From DASPXY01 sp038227745 (GTDB taxonomy: Bacteria > Planctomycetota > Planctomycetia > Gemmatales > Gemmataceae): 18,733 nucleotides of DNA. Below the pieces are notes generated by a model. That model was not told the DNA's origin. It saw only the letters and a list, made by a program, of their open reading frames with translations, and made no database searches. Position numbers and translations under genes: made by a program. The stretch is taken from the NCBI GenBank assembly GCA_038227745.1, contig JBBRPS010000084.1:1-18733 (forward strand), written 5' to 3'. Numbering within the stretch: the first letter of the stretch is position 1; each line of letters opens with the position of its first letter. Shown here in pieces: positions 1-6,804 of this stretch.

Positions 1-106
1 CGGGGGGGGGGCCGGGGTTGCTGGTGACCCGGGGGTGTGGTGTTGGCCGGCGCACCACGCGCCTGGATGGGCGCCACGACCAAACCAGAACCGCGCGGTG
101 GTGACC
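1..106. other. G-rich leading region, no supported gene
   Basis: This is the edge of the window before the first supported gene. It opens with a run of ten G followed by further G tracts (GGGG, then GGGGG near 31-35), so it could form unusual secondary structure or be a difficult sequencing region. The downstream reading frame stays open up to a GTG at 35, but that extension (rich in W, P, H and R) looks like translated non-coding DNA. No promoter is visible. Confidence 0.4.
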
Positions 107-907
107 ATGCCGGCGCACGCATACGACCTGTGGAGCCTGGTACGGGGAAAGCCCCAGATTGATCCCGACGACCTGGCGGGCGCCGTCGAGAGTGAGGCCG
201 CCGAAGCGTTGCTGGATTACCGTACTCGCCTTCTGATCCGGGACAGCGTCGAGGCGCTGAAAAATTACTGGGGGCAAAGGCGTGTGCTTGAATGGCTCGG
301 CGACTCCCCTCTGCGCGACCGGATCAAGGCCATTTGTGAGGAACCGTTTGAACGGCCGGGCTTCCCAACGATCGCGAGGCGCCTCATGGAAAAGACCGAT
401 CCGGAAGACATCCAGCAGATGTTGCGGCAGCTCGGGCTCAACGTGCATAGGCAAGTGCGCGTGGTGATCGGCGGTTCCGCATCCCTCATCCTCCAGGGCT
501 ATCTCTCCCGTCATACGGAGGACATTGACGTCGTCGATGAGGTCCCCGACGAGGTGCGATCCCAGCACAAACTCCTTGAGAAGCTGAAAAGCGACTACGG
601 CTTGTACATCGCCCACTTCCAGTCGCACTACCTCCCCAGCCGCTGGGCGGACCGCGTCCACACCCTCGGGGCGTTCGGTCAGCTGCAGGTCGCCCTTGTG
701 GACGTCTACGATGTGTTTCTCAGCAAACTGTTCAGCGTCCGTGAGAAGGATCTGAGTGACCTGCGGTTGCTGGTCCCGCAACTCGACAAGGAGAATCTGG
801 CCCGCAAGTTGAAGGAGACGACCGCCTCGTTTCAGGCGTCGGCGTCTCTGCTCAAGCGGGCTCAGGACAACTGGTACATCCTCTTCGGAGAGCCTTTACC
901 GCAATGA
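107..907 (+). CDS. Nucleotidyltransferase-fold protein (DUF6036-like)
   Basis: The 266-residue protein has an N-terminal helical part (about 1-110) and a C-terminal nucleotidyltransferase-like part. The core is VVIGGSASLILQGY (about 119-132) followed by D-I-D at 139-141, which fits the G-S-x(n)-D-x-D pattern of the minimal nucleotidyltransferase / AbiEii / DUF6036 superfamily. A later stretch (LQVALVDVYDVFLSKLF) also resembles these families. Such proteins may transfer a nucleotide to RNA or protein, and some are toxins or antitoxins; the substrate here is unknown. I chose ATG 107 because the upstream GTG at 35 adds a low-complexity leader; neither start has a clear ribosome-binding site. The stop overlaps the next start (ATGA), so the two are probably translated together although no functional link is obvious. 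Family assignment is moderate; function is unknown. Confidence 0.65.
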   Translation: MPAHAYDLWSLVRGKPQIDPDDLAGAVESEAAEALLDYRTRLLIRDSVEALKNYWGQRRVLEWLGDSPLRDRIKAICEEPFERPGFPTIARRLMEKTDPEDIQQMLRQLGLNVHRQVRVVIGGSASLILQGYLSRHTEDIDVVDEVPDEVRSQHKLLEKLKSDYGLYIAHFQSHYLPSRWADRVHTLGAFGQLQVALVDVYDVFLSKLFSVREKDLSDLRLLVPQLDKENLARKLKETTASFQASASLLKRAQDNWYILFGEPLPQ

Positions 908-1989
908 CCATGACACCCCAGCAGGCCCGCGAGCAGCTCGACGCCCACGTGCGCGAGACCGTCAACTGGCACTTCGACCCGGACCAGGGCACGCCCTTCT
1001 GGCTCGACAAGGCGAAGGAGTTCGGCTTCGATCCGCGCCAGGAAGTCCGCAGCTTCGACGACCTCAAGAAGTTCGGCCTGTTCAACGACGAGTGGCTGCG
1101 CGGCGGCCCAGTGCGGCGCTGGCTGCCCAAGGCCTACAAGGACAAGCCCGCCTACGTCTTCGAGACCGGCGGCACCACCGGCATCCCCAAGAGCCGTGTC
1201 GTCGTGGATGACTTCCGCATCGACTACGAGATGTTCAGCGCGACCCTGCCCGAGAAGTATTTCCCGAAGAACTCGAACTGGCTGATGCTTGGCCCGTCCG
1301 GCCCGCGCCGCCTGCGCCTGGCCGTCGAGCATCTGTGCCAGTACCGCGGCGGCATCTGCTTCTGCGTCGATCTCGACCCGCGCTGGGTCATCAAGCTCAT
1401 CAAGAAGGGCTGGATGGAGCACCTCAAGGCCTACCAGGAACACATCATCGACCAGGCGATGACGATCTTGTCGGCCAACCACGAGGTCAAGTGCATGTTC
1501 ACCACGCCGAAGCTGCTCGACGCCCTGTGCGGCCGGCTGGAAAAAGAGGGCACGAGTCTCGCGAAGCAGGGCGTCACCGGGGTCTTCTGCGGCGGCACCG
1601 AGATGACGTCGCAGTGGATTCGCTTCGCCATCGAGGAGTACCTCGGCCCCGGCGTCTACATCGCGCCGACCTACGGCAACACGCTCATGGGCCTGGCGGC
1701 CTGCGACATGCCGACGGCCGCGGACGACTACAAGATCACCTACTACGCCCCGCAGCCGCGCGCCGCCGTGCAGGTCGTGGACCTGGACGACCCCGACAAG
1801 TTGGCGGAGTACGGTCAGACGGGCCGCGTGATGTTGACGACGCTGACGAAGGAGCTGTTCATCCCGCGCTTCCTGGAGCGCGACGAGGGCGAGCGCGAGC
1901 GGCCGTCGGCGAAGTACCCGTGGGATGGCGTCAGTGGCGTGCGGCCCTTCCGTGGCTTCGCGGCCACGACGACGGTGGGGGTGTATTGA
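904..1989 (+). CDS. ANL-superfamily adenylating enzyme (phenylacetate-CoA ligase / LuxE-like)
   Basis: The 361-residue protein probably activates a carboxylic acid as an acyl-adenylate using ATP. The ATP-binding P-loop motif of the ANL superfamily is clear at 87-96 (ETGGTTGIPK). A second core motif lies at 254-260 (APTYGNT), and TGRVMLTTL near 310-320 followed by PRFLERD fits the later adenylate-binding motifs. At 361 residues it is shorter than phenylacetate-CoA ligases (about 430), as if most of the C-terminal lid domain were missing; the length is closer to LuxE-type acyl-protein synthetases. The start overlaps the previous stop by 4 bp; another ATG lies two codons in. It is followed, with a 1-bp overlap, by a lipoprotein and then an aldehyde-dehydrogenase-fold reductase, which suggests an acid-reducing pathway. 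Substrate, and whether the acceptor is CoA, a protein cysteine or another carrier, cannot be read from the sequence. Confidence 0.8.
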   Translation: MTMTPQQAREQLDAHVRETVNWHFDPDQGTPFWLDKAKEFGFDPRQEVRSFDDLKKFGLFNDEWLRGGPVRRWLPKAYKDKPAYVFETGGTTGIPKSRVVVDDFRIDYEMFSATLPEKYFPKNSNWLMLGPSGPRRLRLAVEHLCQYRGGICFCVDLDPRWVIKLIKKGWMEHLKAYQEHIIDQAMTILSANHEVKCMFTTPKLLDALCGRLEKEGTSLAKQGVTGVFCGGTEMTSQWIRFAIEEYLGPGVYIAPTYGNTLMGLAACDMPTAADDYKITYYAPQPRAAVQVVDLDDPDKLAEYGQTGRVMLTTLTKELFIPRFLERDEGERERPSAKYPWDGVSGVRPFRGFAATTTVGVY

Positions 1990-2345
1990 TGCCGGATGTC
2001 CTGCGATCCGTGGGAGCGGCCGCGCTGGCCGTGGCGGTGGGTGTCGCCGCCGCGGGCTGTGCCGGCGCCGATACGAAATTGACCTACGCCAACTTCGAGC
2101 GCATCGCCACCGATGGCTCCATGACCAAGGCGGACGTCGATAAGCTCCTTGGCGTGGAGGGGGGGCGGCTCTTCCACATGGGCAAGGAAACCGCGAAGGC
2201 CCTCGACGCGGTGGGCAAGGCGTTCGGCCAGAAGGCGCGTGCCGACGCGAATCGCCTGGTCTTTCGCTGGGGCACCGAGAATCGGCATGTGGACTGTGCG
2301 ATCGTGAACGGCAAGGTAGTGGATGCGTCCCAGCGAGGCTTGTAG
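1989..2345 (+). CDS. Small lipoprotein, BamE/DUF3862-like
   Basis: This 118-residue protein starts with a signal peptide (hydrophobic stretch about 8-22) ending in a lipobox, AAGC, with the lipidated cysteine at 24. The mature part resembles small BamE/SmpA- or DUF3862-type domains: TYANFERIATDGSMTKADV, then LLG, a tryptophan strand (VFRWGTE), and a last strand NGKVVDASQRGL, which matches the way these domains end. It is therefore probably an envelope-anchored alpha/beta protein of unknown partner. The start overlaps the previous stop by one base (TGATG), so translation is likely coupled. Its place between a ligase and a reductase, both apparently cytoplasmic, is odd. The lipoprotein call is firm; the domain relation is a pattern judgement. 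Confidence 0.7.
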   Translation: MPDVLRSVGAAALAVAVGVAAAGCAGADTKLTYANFERIATDGSMTKADVDKLLGVEGGRLFHMGKETAKALDAVGKAFGQKARADANRLVFRWGTENRHVDCAIVNGKVVDASQRGL

Positions 2346-2473
2346 CGATTCCGGCAAAAAGAGTTGGCCGGCGGTCCTGCGTGTGACCGGCCGGGGTCCC
2401 GGTGAGTGCAACCCCGCGGCACGTGTCGCCGCGGCTGAACGGTTCGGCCACAGGCCGGCCAAGGAGAGCATCA
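2346..2473. other. Intergenic spacer with small inverted repeat
   Basis: This 128-bp spacer interrupts an otherwise tight gene run. It contains a 7-bp inverted repeat, CCGCGGC-N7-GCCGCGG, at about 2414-2434. Just before the next gene is a strong ribosome-binding site, AAGGAG at 2461-2466. The downstream frame is open across part of the spacer from a GTG at 2402, but the translated extension is rich in R, P and S and lacks a ribosome-binding site. No promoter could be fixed. Confidence 0.4.
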
Positions 2474-3907
2474 ATGTTACTCATTCCCGTGCAGCGCTGG
2501 GGCGAGCCGTACAAGAGCCTGGACGTTGACAAGGTCGTCCACTTCGCGACCGGCGAGGCCCTCGCCGAGGTCAGCCGGGCCAACGGCGGCCTCGTCGAGC
2601 GCGACATGCGCCACGCCCGCCGCGCCCGCGAGGCCCTGCGCGAGATCCCCATCGCCGATCTGCTCAAGATGATGAAGAAGGCCGGCGAGCTGTACGCGAA
2701 GGCCGAGTTGCCGCTGGGCGATGGCACGCAGACGCCCGAGCAGTTCGCGCGCATGCAGTCCGCCACGACCGGCCTGCCCGAGCACATGTGCCGGTTCAAC
2801 ATGGAGAAGAACCAGTTCGTCCTCAACGAGATGGAGCGCATCCTCGACTCGCTGACGCGCGGCCTCGACCTGAACGTACTGTCGCGCGGCTACGGCGTCG
2901 AGTCGCGCGGGGTGCCGATCAGCTACCAGGCGCAGTCGCCGGTGCTGGGCATGGTGCTGCCGAGCAACTCGCCCGGCGTCCACACGCTGTGGCTGCCGAT
3001 CATCCCGCTGCAGGTCGGCCTGGTCCTCAAGCCCGGCCCACAGGAGCCGTGGACGCCGTACCGCATGACGCAGGCGTTCATCCAGGCGGGCGTGCCGAAG
3101 CAGGCCATCTCCATCTACCCCGGCCTCGGCGACGTCGGCGCCGCGGTGCTGCAGCACTGTCCGCGCAGCCTGATCTTCGGCGGCACCGCGACCGTCGAGC
3201 AGTACAAGGGCAACCCGCGCGTGCAGGCGCACGGCCCCGGCTTCAGCAAGATCCTCCTCGGCGACGACAAGGTCGATCAGTGGGAGAAGTACCTCGACCT
3301 CATGGTCGATAGCGTGCTGGTCAACAGCGGCCGCGGCTGCATCAACTGCTCGGGCATCTGGGTGTCGCGCCATGCCAAGGAAATCGCCGCGGCGCTGGCC
3401 GAGCGCATGGGTCCCGTCGAGCCGCTGCCGCCGGAGGATCCGAAGGCGGCCCTGGCCGCGTTCACCGTGCCCAAGCAGGCCGACGCCGTCAACGCCGACA
3501 TCGACCGCGACGTGCAGGAGGACGGCGTTCACGACATGACGGCCAAGTTCGGTCCGCGGTTGGTGAAGAAGGAGCGCTGCGACTACCTGCGGCCGACGGT
3601 CATCCTGTGCGACTCGCCGGAGAAGAACATCGCGAAGAAGGAGTACATGTTCCCGTTCGTGACAGTCGTGCAGTGCCCACAGGAGAAGATGCTGGAGAAG
3701 ATCGGGCCGACGCTGGTCTGCACCGCGATCACGGAAGACAAGAACCTCCAGCGGGGGCTGGCGGACGCAACGCACATCGACCGGCTCAACCTCGGCGCGC
3801 TGCCGACGATCAAGCTGAACTGGCTGCAGCCGCACGAGGGGAGCATCGTCGATTTCCTGTTCCGGGCGCGGGCGTTCCAGTTCGACAAGGACACGATCAA
3901 GATATGA
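2474..3907 (+). CDS. Aldehyde-dehydrogenase-fold reductase, acylating type suggested
   Basis: The 477-residue protein has the aldehyde dehydrogenase fold. Visible landmarks are LPSNSPG (about 162-168) at the position of the PWNxP motif, VLKPGPQ (about 184-190) with the cofactor-binding lysine, IFGGTATV (234-241), and the catalytic cysteine at 289 in NSGRGCINCSG. The usual LELGGK segment carrying the general-base glutamate is replaced by HGPGFSKILLGDD (253-265). Loss of that glutamate with a GPG-type segment is seen in CoA-acylating members such as EutE and AdhE, which run acyl-thioester reduction to aldehyde. Reduction of the product of the upstream adenylating enzyme is therefore a reasonable inference. 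ATG 2474 is chosen because AAGGAG lies 7 bases before it. A LuxC-like acyl reductase role is an alternative. NAD versus NADP and substrate are not readable. Confidence 0.82.
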   Translation: MLLIPVQRWGEPYKSLDVDKVVHFATGEALAEVSRANGGLVERDMRHARRAREALREIPIADLLKMMKKAGELYAKAELPLGDGTQTPEQFARMQSATTGLPEHMCRFNMEKNQFVLNEMERILDSLTRGLDLNVLSRGYGVESRGVPISYQAQSPVLGMVLPSNSPGVHTLWLPIIPLQVGLVLKPGPQEPWTPYRMTQAFIQAGVPKQAISIYPGLGDVGAAVLQHCPRSLIFGGTATVEQYKGNPRVQAHGPGFSKILLGDDKVDQWEKYLDLMVDSVLVNSGRGCINCSGIWVSRHAKEIAAALAERMGPVEPLPPEDPKAALAAFTVPKQADAVNADIDRDVQEDGVHDMTAKFGPRLVKKERCDYLRPTVILCDSPEKNIAKKEYMFPFVTVVQCPQEKMLEKIGPTLVCTAITEDKNLQRGLADATHIDRLNLGALPTIKLNWLQPHEGSIVDFLFRARAFQFDKDTIKI

Positions 3908-3928
3908 TGAGACGAGGGGGAGGGGCGA

Positions 3929-4477
3929 ATGGACTACGACCTCCTCAAGCTTCTGGACCATCCGCTGATGCTGGACGATCTTTTGCCCGGCGCCCTCGTC
4001 GTTTTCGGAGGACTATCGGTCGCGGAATACAAAGTGGAGGTGCGCTGGCGCACGTCGGCGGCGGCGACCGAGCAGACAGAGACTCTGACCATCCGCTGGG
4101 ATCCGGCCCGGCTGGCACGGCGTGTCCCGATGCTCCGGCGTAAGGTACAGAATATGCTGGAAAGGGACGACTATCGGCCGTTGCAGACGGAGAACGCCGC
4201 GGTCGTCGTGACGGTCGCCGTCCTGGCGAATATTGAGCCCGGCACCGTCTTCAGCAGGAGATCCGAGAGGGGGTCGTACCACGATTACTTCCTGAATGAC
4301 TCGCTGGAGGAAATGGTGGAGATCGCGGGGCGCAGCACCAGCAAGCGCGGGCTGGATCGCCTGTTCCTGGAGGAGAAGGCCCAGAGTGACAAGCACGCGG
4401 CGCTCCGCAAGCGCTGGGTGAGCGTGACGGTCTTCTCCAAAGCGGCGCGGAATCGCACCGAGGGCTTGCACCCATGA
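3929..4477 (+). CDS. Hypothetical protein, paired with TPR-like gene
   Basis: I do not recognise this 182-residue protein. It has no signal peptide or membrane segment. The first half has alternating strands (for example ALVVFGGLSVAEYKVEVRW and TETLTIRWD), followed by a basic stretch LARRVPMLRRKVQ and another strand region NAAVVVTVAVLANI; the C-terminal third is helical and charged. The start has a purine-rich ribosome-binding site (GGGGGAGGGG at 3916-3925) and lies 21 bases after the reductase stop. It overlaps the next gene by 4 bp (ATGA), so the two probably work together. It and its partner split the reductase and alcohol dehydrogenase genes. Confidence 0.65.
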   Translation: MDYDLLKLLDHPLMLDDLLPGALVVFGGLSVAEYKVEVRWRTSAAATEQTETLTIRWDPARLARRVPMLRRKVQNMLERDDYRPLQTENAAVVVTVAVLANIEPGTVFSRRSERGSYHDYFLNDSLEEMVEIAGRSTSKRGLDRLFLEEKAQSDKHAALRKRWVSVTVFSKAARNRTEGLHP

Positions 4478-5544
4478 TTACACTTCGGGACCCCGAATAC
4501 CGCCGCCTATCCATCGAGTCCTCGAACGGCATGTTGCGCCACGACGGTGAATGGCTGCAAGGCAACTACGAGGGAGCCGGCCAGGCGATCTGGAGGGCGG
4601 GCCAGTTGCGGCTGGAAATGGCCCGGGCGGCCAGGCAGCAGGCGGACCCTTATCGCGCCCTGTGTGATGCCCTCTCCGCCGCCGCCTGTTTCGTCAAAGC
4701 GGGCGACCTGAAGTGGGCCGAGCTGGCGCTGGCGGGCCTGACGGAAGACGGCCCGATCCTCTCGGAAAGGCCCGACGTCGCGGAAGAGCTCGCGAAGCGC
4801 CGGCGACAGGTACGGTCGCTGGCACGCCGCCTGAAGCGCTTCGCCAAACTGCTCGAGCAGCATCCCGAGTGGTTCCGCGAACCGGGCGAACGTGTACTCA
4901 AGCTTCTCATGGAGCAGCGCGAGGCCTTCCCCGCCTACGCCCGACTGTACGCGCTCCTGGCTTACGTCGAAAACCAACTGGGGCAATTCGTCGTTGCCGC
5001 CCGCCACGCAAGTCTGGCTGCGGAGCTCGACCCCGAGCAACCGTCGTTCGCCTGCGTGGCCCTCGTCGCCCGCTCCAGGGTTGAGTCGAACAAGGCCGTC
5101 CGCGCGTGGGGTGAAGAACAGCGCGCGCGGTTCCCCGAGGATGCGAGCTTGCGCCTTGCCCTGGCCTACCTGAAGGTCGTCCACGCCCACCGTCAGGCGG
5201 CATACCGCACGGCCCTTAGTGATCTGGAGCCACTCCGCCACAGCCCGGAGTTGCGCCCCGACCATCGGACGCTTGTCCTGGTGCTGTGTTCGTTCCTGGC
5301 GCAGCAACTCGGCGACATGAAACTGTACGGCCAGTCGCTCCGCGGGTTGGGTCAGCTCCGCGCTGAGTTGCCGGATAGCGGTCTGCCGCCGCCCGTCGTC
5401 GCCGCGCTGGAACGACTCATCGACACCGTCGCCGGGCCGCCTCCGCATCTGTGCGACGGACAGGCCAACGGGAACACCGGAGATCCCCGACAGGCCCTGC
5501 GCGAGCTGGAAACAACGCTTCTCCTCACCTGTGTCGCCGCCTGA
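4474..5544 (+). CDS. TPR-like helical repeat protein
   Basis: The 356-residue protein is almost entirely helical, with alanine/leucine-rich helix pairs such as AYARLYALLAYVENQLGQF and AARHASLAAELDPEQPSFAC. The second ends in the D-P-E-Q-P turn typical of tetratricopeptide repeats. TPR proteins act as scaffolds for protein contacts; no catalytic motif is visible. The first 100 residues contain other helices (YRALCDALSAAACFVKAGDL) that may be diverged repeats. There is no signal peptide, so it is probably cytoplasmic. It overlaps the preceding unknown gene by 4 bp, and the following alcohol dehydrogenase begins 7 bases after its stop. The likely partner is the preceding protein or an enzyme of the run; this is inference. 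Confidence 0.65.
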   Translation: MITLRDPEYRRLSIESSNGMLRHDGEWLQGNYEGAGQAIWRAGQLRLEMARAARQQADPYRALCDALSAAACFVKAGDLKWAELALAGLTEDGPILSERPDVAEELAKRRRQVRSLARRLKRFAKLLEQHPEWFREPGERVLKLLMEQREAFPAYARLYALLAYVENQLGQFVVAARHASLAAELDPEQPSFACVALVARSRVESNKAVRAWGEEQRARFPEDASLRLALAYLKVVHAHRQAAYRTALSDLEPLRHSPELRPDHRTLVLVLCSFLAQQLGDMKLYGQSLRGLGQLRAELPDSGLPPPVVAALERLIDTVAGPPPHLCDGQANGNTGDPRQALRELETTLLLTCVAA

Positions 5545-5551
5545 GAGAGCC

Positions 5552-6754
5552 ATGCACGCGACCTCGACCTCACCCTCTGGTCCGCTGATCGGCAGCCCGC
5601 CGTGGCCGCTCCAGGCGTTCGACTTCCACGTCCCCACCCGCGTGGTCTTCGGCGCCGGTTCACTCGACCGGCTTGGCGAGTTGGCCCGCGAGCTGGGCGA
5701 CTCGCGTGCCTTGCTCGTCACCGACCCCGGCCTCAAGGAGGCCGGCCACCCGCAGCGCGCCATCGCCTCGCTGCGGGAAGCCGGCCTCGAAGTCTTCCTG
5801 TTCGATGGCGTCGAGCAGAACCCGACCAACCGCCACGTCGAGGCGGGCGTCAGCTTCGCGCGTTCGCTCGGCATCGACCTGATCGTCAGCGTCGGCGGCG
5901 GCAGCGCCATGGACTGCGCCAAGGGCATCAACTTCCTGCTGACGAACGGCGGGCGCATGGCCGACTACAAGGGCTTCGGCCGCGCCACCCGGCCCATGCT
6001 GCCGTCCATCGGCATCCCCACCACGGCCGGCACCGGCAGCGAGGCGCAGTCGTACGCCCTGATCGCCGACGAGCAGAGCCACATGAAGATGGCGTGCGGC
6101 GACCGCAAGGCGGCGTTTCGCATCGCCATCCTCGACCCCGACGTGACCGTCTCGCAGCCGCCCGCCGTCACCGCCATCACCGGCGTCGATGCCCTGTCGC
6201 ACGCCATCGAGTCGTACGTCACCACCAAGCGCAACCCGGTGGCGCAGATGTTCGCCCGTGACGCCTGGAAGTTGCTGGAGGCGAACCTGGAGGCGGTACT
6301 GGCGCGGCCCGGCGACATTGAGGCGCGCGGCGCCATGCAGGTCGGCGCCTTCCTCGCCGGCACCGCCATCGAGAACTCGATGCTCGGCGCCACGCACGCC
6401 TGCGCTAACCCGCTGACGGCCCACTACGGCATCACGCACGGCGTTGCGATCGGCATCCTGCTGCCCCACGTGGTGCGCTTCAACGCGGCCACGGTCGGGT
6501 CGCTGTATGGCGAACTGATCGAGCACGCCGGCCTGCTCAACGGCGATCCCGGGGCGGCCGGGGAGATCCTGGCCCGGCGCGTCGGCGAGTGCATGCGCGC
6601 CGCCAACCTGCCGACGACGCTGTCGGAGTGCGGCGTCAGTTCCGGCATCCTGCCGGTGCTGGCCGAGGAGGCCAACCAGCAGTGGACGGCCCGCTTCAAC
6701 CCCCGCCCCGTGACCGAGACGGATCTGCTATCCTTGTATGAGGCGGCTCTGTAG
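5552..6754 (+). CDS. Iron-containing alcohol dehydrogenase
   Basis: The 400-residue protein belongs to the Fe-type (group III) alcohol dehydrogenases, which interconvert aldehydes and alcohols with NAD(P)H. It shows RVVFGAGSLDRLGELA (30-45), the nucleotide-binding GGGS (115-118), PTTAGTGSE (156-164) and the metal ligands D213 and H217 in GVDALSHAIE, H282 in GATHACANPLT and H296 in GITHG. The histidine usually found four residues after the third ligand (FucO H267 equivalent) is N286 here. ATG 5552 follows a GAGAG; an in-frame GTG at 5531 would overlap the previous gene by 14 bp. In context it could reduce the aldehyde made by the upstream reductase. Substrate is not readable. It is followed directly by a 13-bp perfect hairpin. 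Confidence 0.9.
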   Translation: MHATSTSPSGPLIGSPPWPLQAFDFHVPTRVVFGAGSLDRLGELARELGDSRALLVTDPGLKEAGHPQRAIASLREAGLEVFLFDGVEQNPTNRHVEAGVSFARSLGIDLIVSVGGGSAMDCAKGINFLLTNGGRMADYKGFGRATRPMLPSIGIPTTAGTGSEAQSYALIADEQSHMKMACGDRKAAFRIAILDPDVTVSQPPAVTAITGVDALSHAIESYVTTKRNPVAQMFARDAWKLLEANLEAVLARPGDIEARGAMQVGAFLAGTAIENSMLGATHACANPLTAHYGITHGVAIGILLPHVVRFNAATVGSLYGELIEHAGLLNGDPGAAGEILARRVGECMRAANLPTTLSECGVSSGILPVLAEEANQQWTARFNPRPVTETDLLSLYEAAL

Positions 6755-6784
6755 CGAGCGGCGGGGCTGGCCCCCGCCGCTCGC
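6754..6784. repeat. Perfect 13-bp inverted repeat (hairpin family with half copy at 14388)
   Basis: The arms GCGAGCGGCGGGG (6754-6766) and CCCCGCCGCTCGC (6772-6784) are perfectly complementary with a 5-base loop. The stem starts on the last base of the alcohol dehydrogenase stop codon. There is no T run, so it is not a classical intrinsic terminator, although the stem is strong enough to affect transcription or mRNA stability. The first 15 bases recur at 14388-14402 as a half copy, so it looks like a dispersed palindromic element. Confidence 0.75.
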
Positions 6785-6804
6785 CGGATGAGGGAGTTCA
6801 TGCC

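Noticed and set aside
81..106. CAGAACCGCGCGGT near the first start codon matching the centre of the 50-bp palindrome
   Set aside because: Only about 14 bases match and there are no complementary arms; chance is plausible in GC-rich DNA, so it is not called as a repeat copy.
862..2841. Long minus-strand open frame of 659 codons opposite the ligase and lipoprotein genes
   Set aside because: It is antisense to well-supported genes and its translation is rich in R, H, A and V with no family pattern, as expected for the shadow frame of high-GC coding DNA.
4507..5958. Long minus-strand open frame opposite the TPR-like gene and ADH start
   Set aside because: It crosses two supported + strand genes and shows no domain motif, signal or start context.
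6754..6784. Intrinsic terminator after the alcohol dehydrogenase gene
   Set aside because: The stem is strong but no T run follows, and a ribosome-binding site and gene start come directly after it. It is called as a repeat instead.
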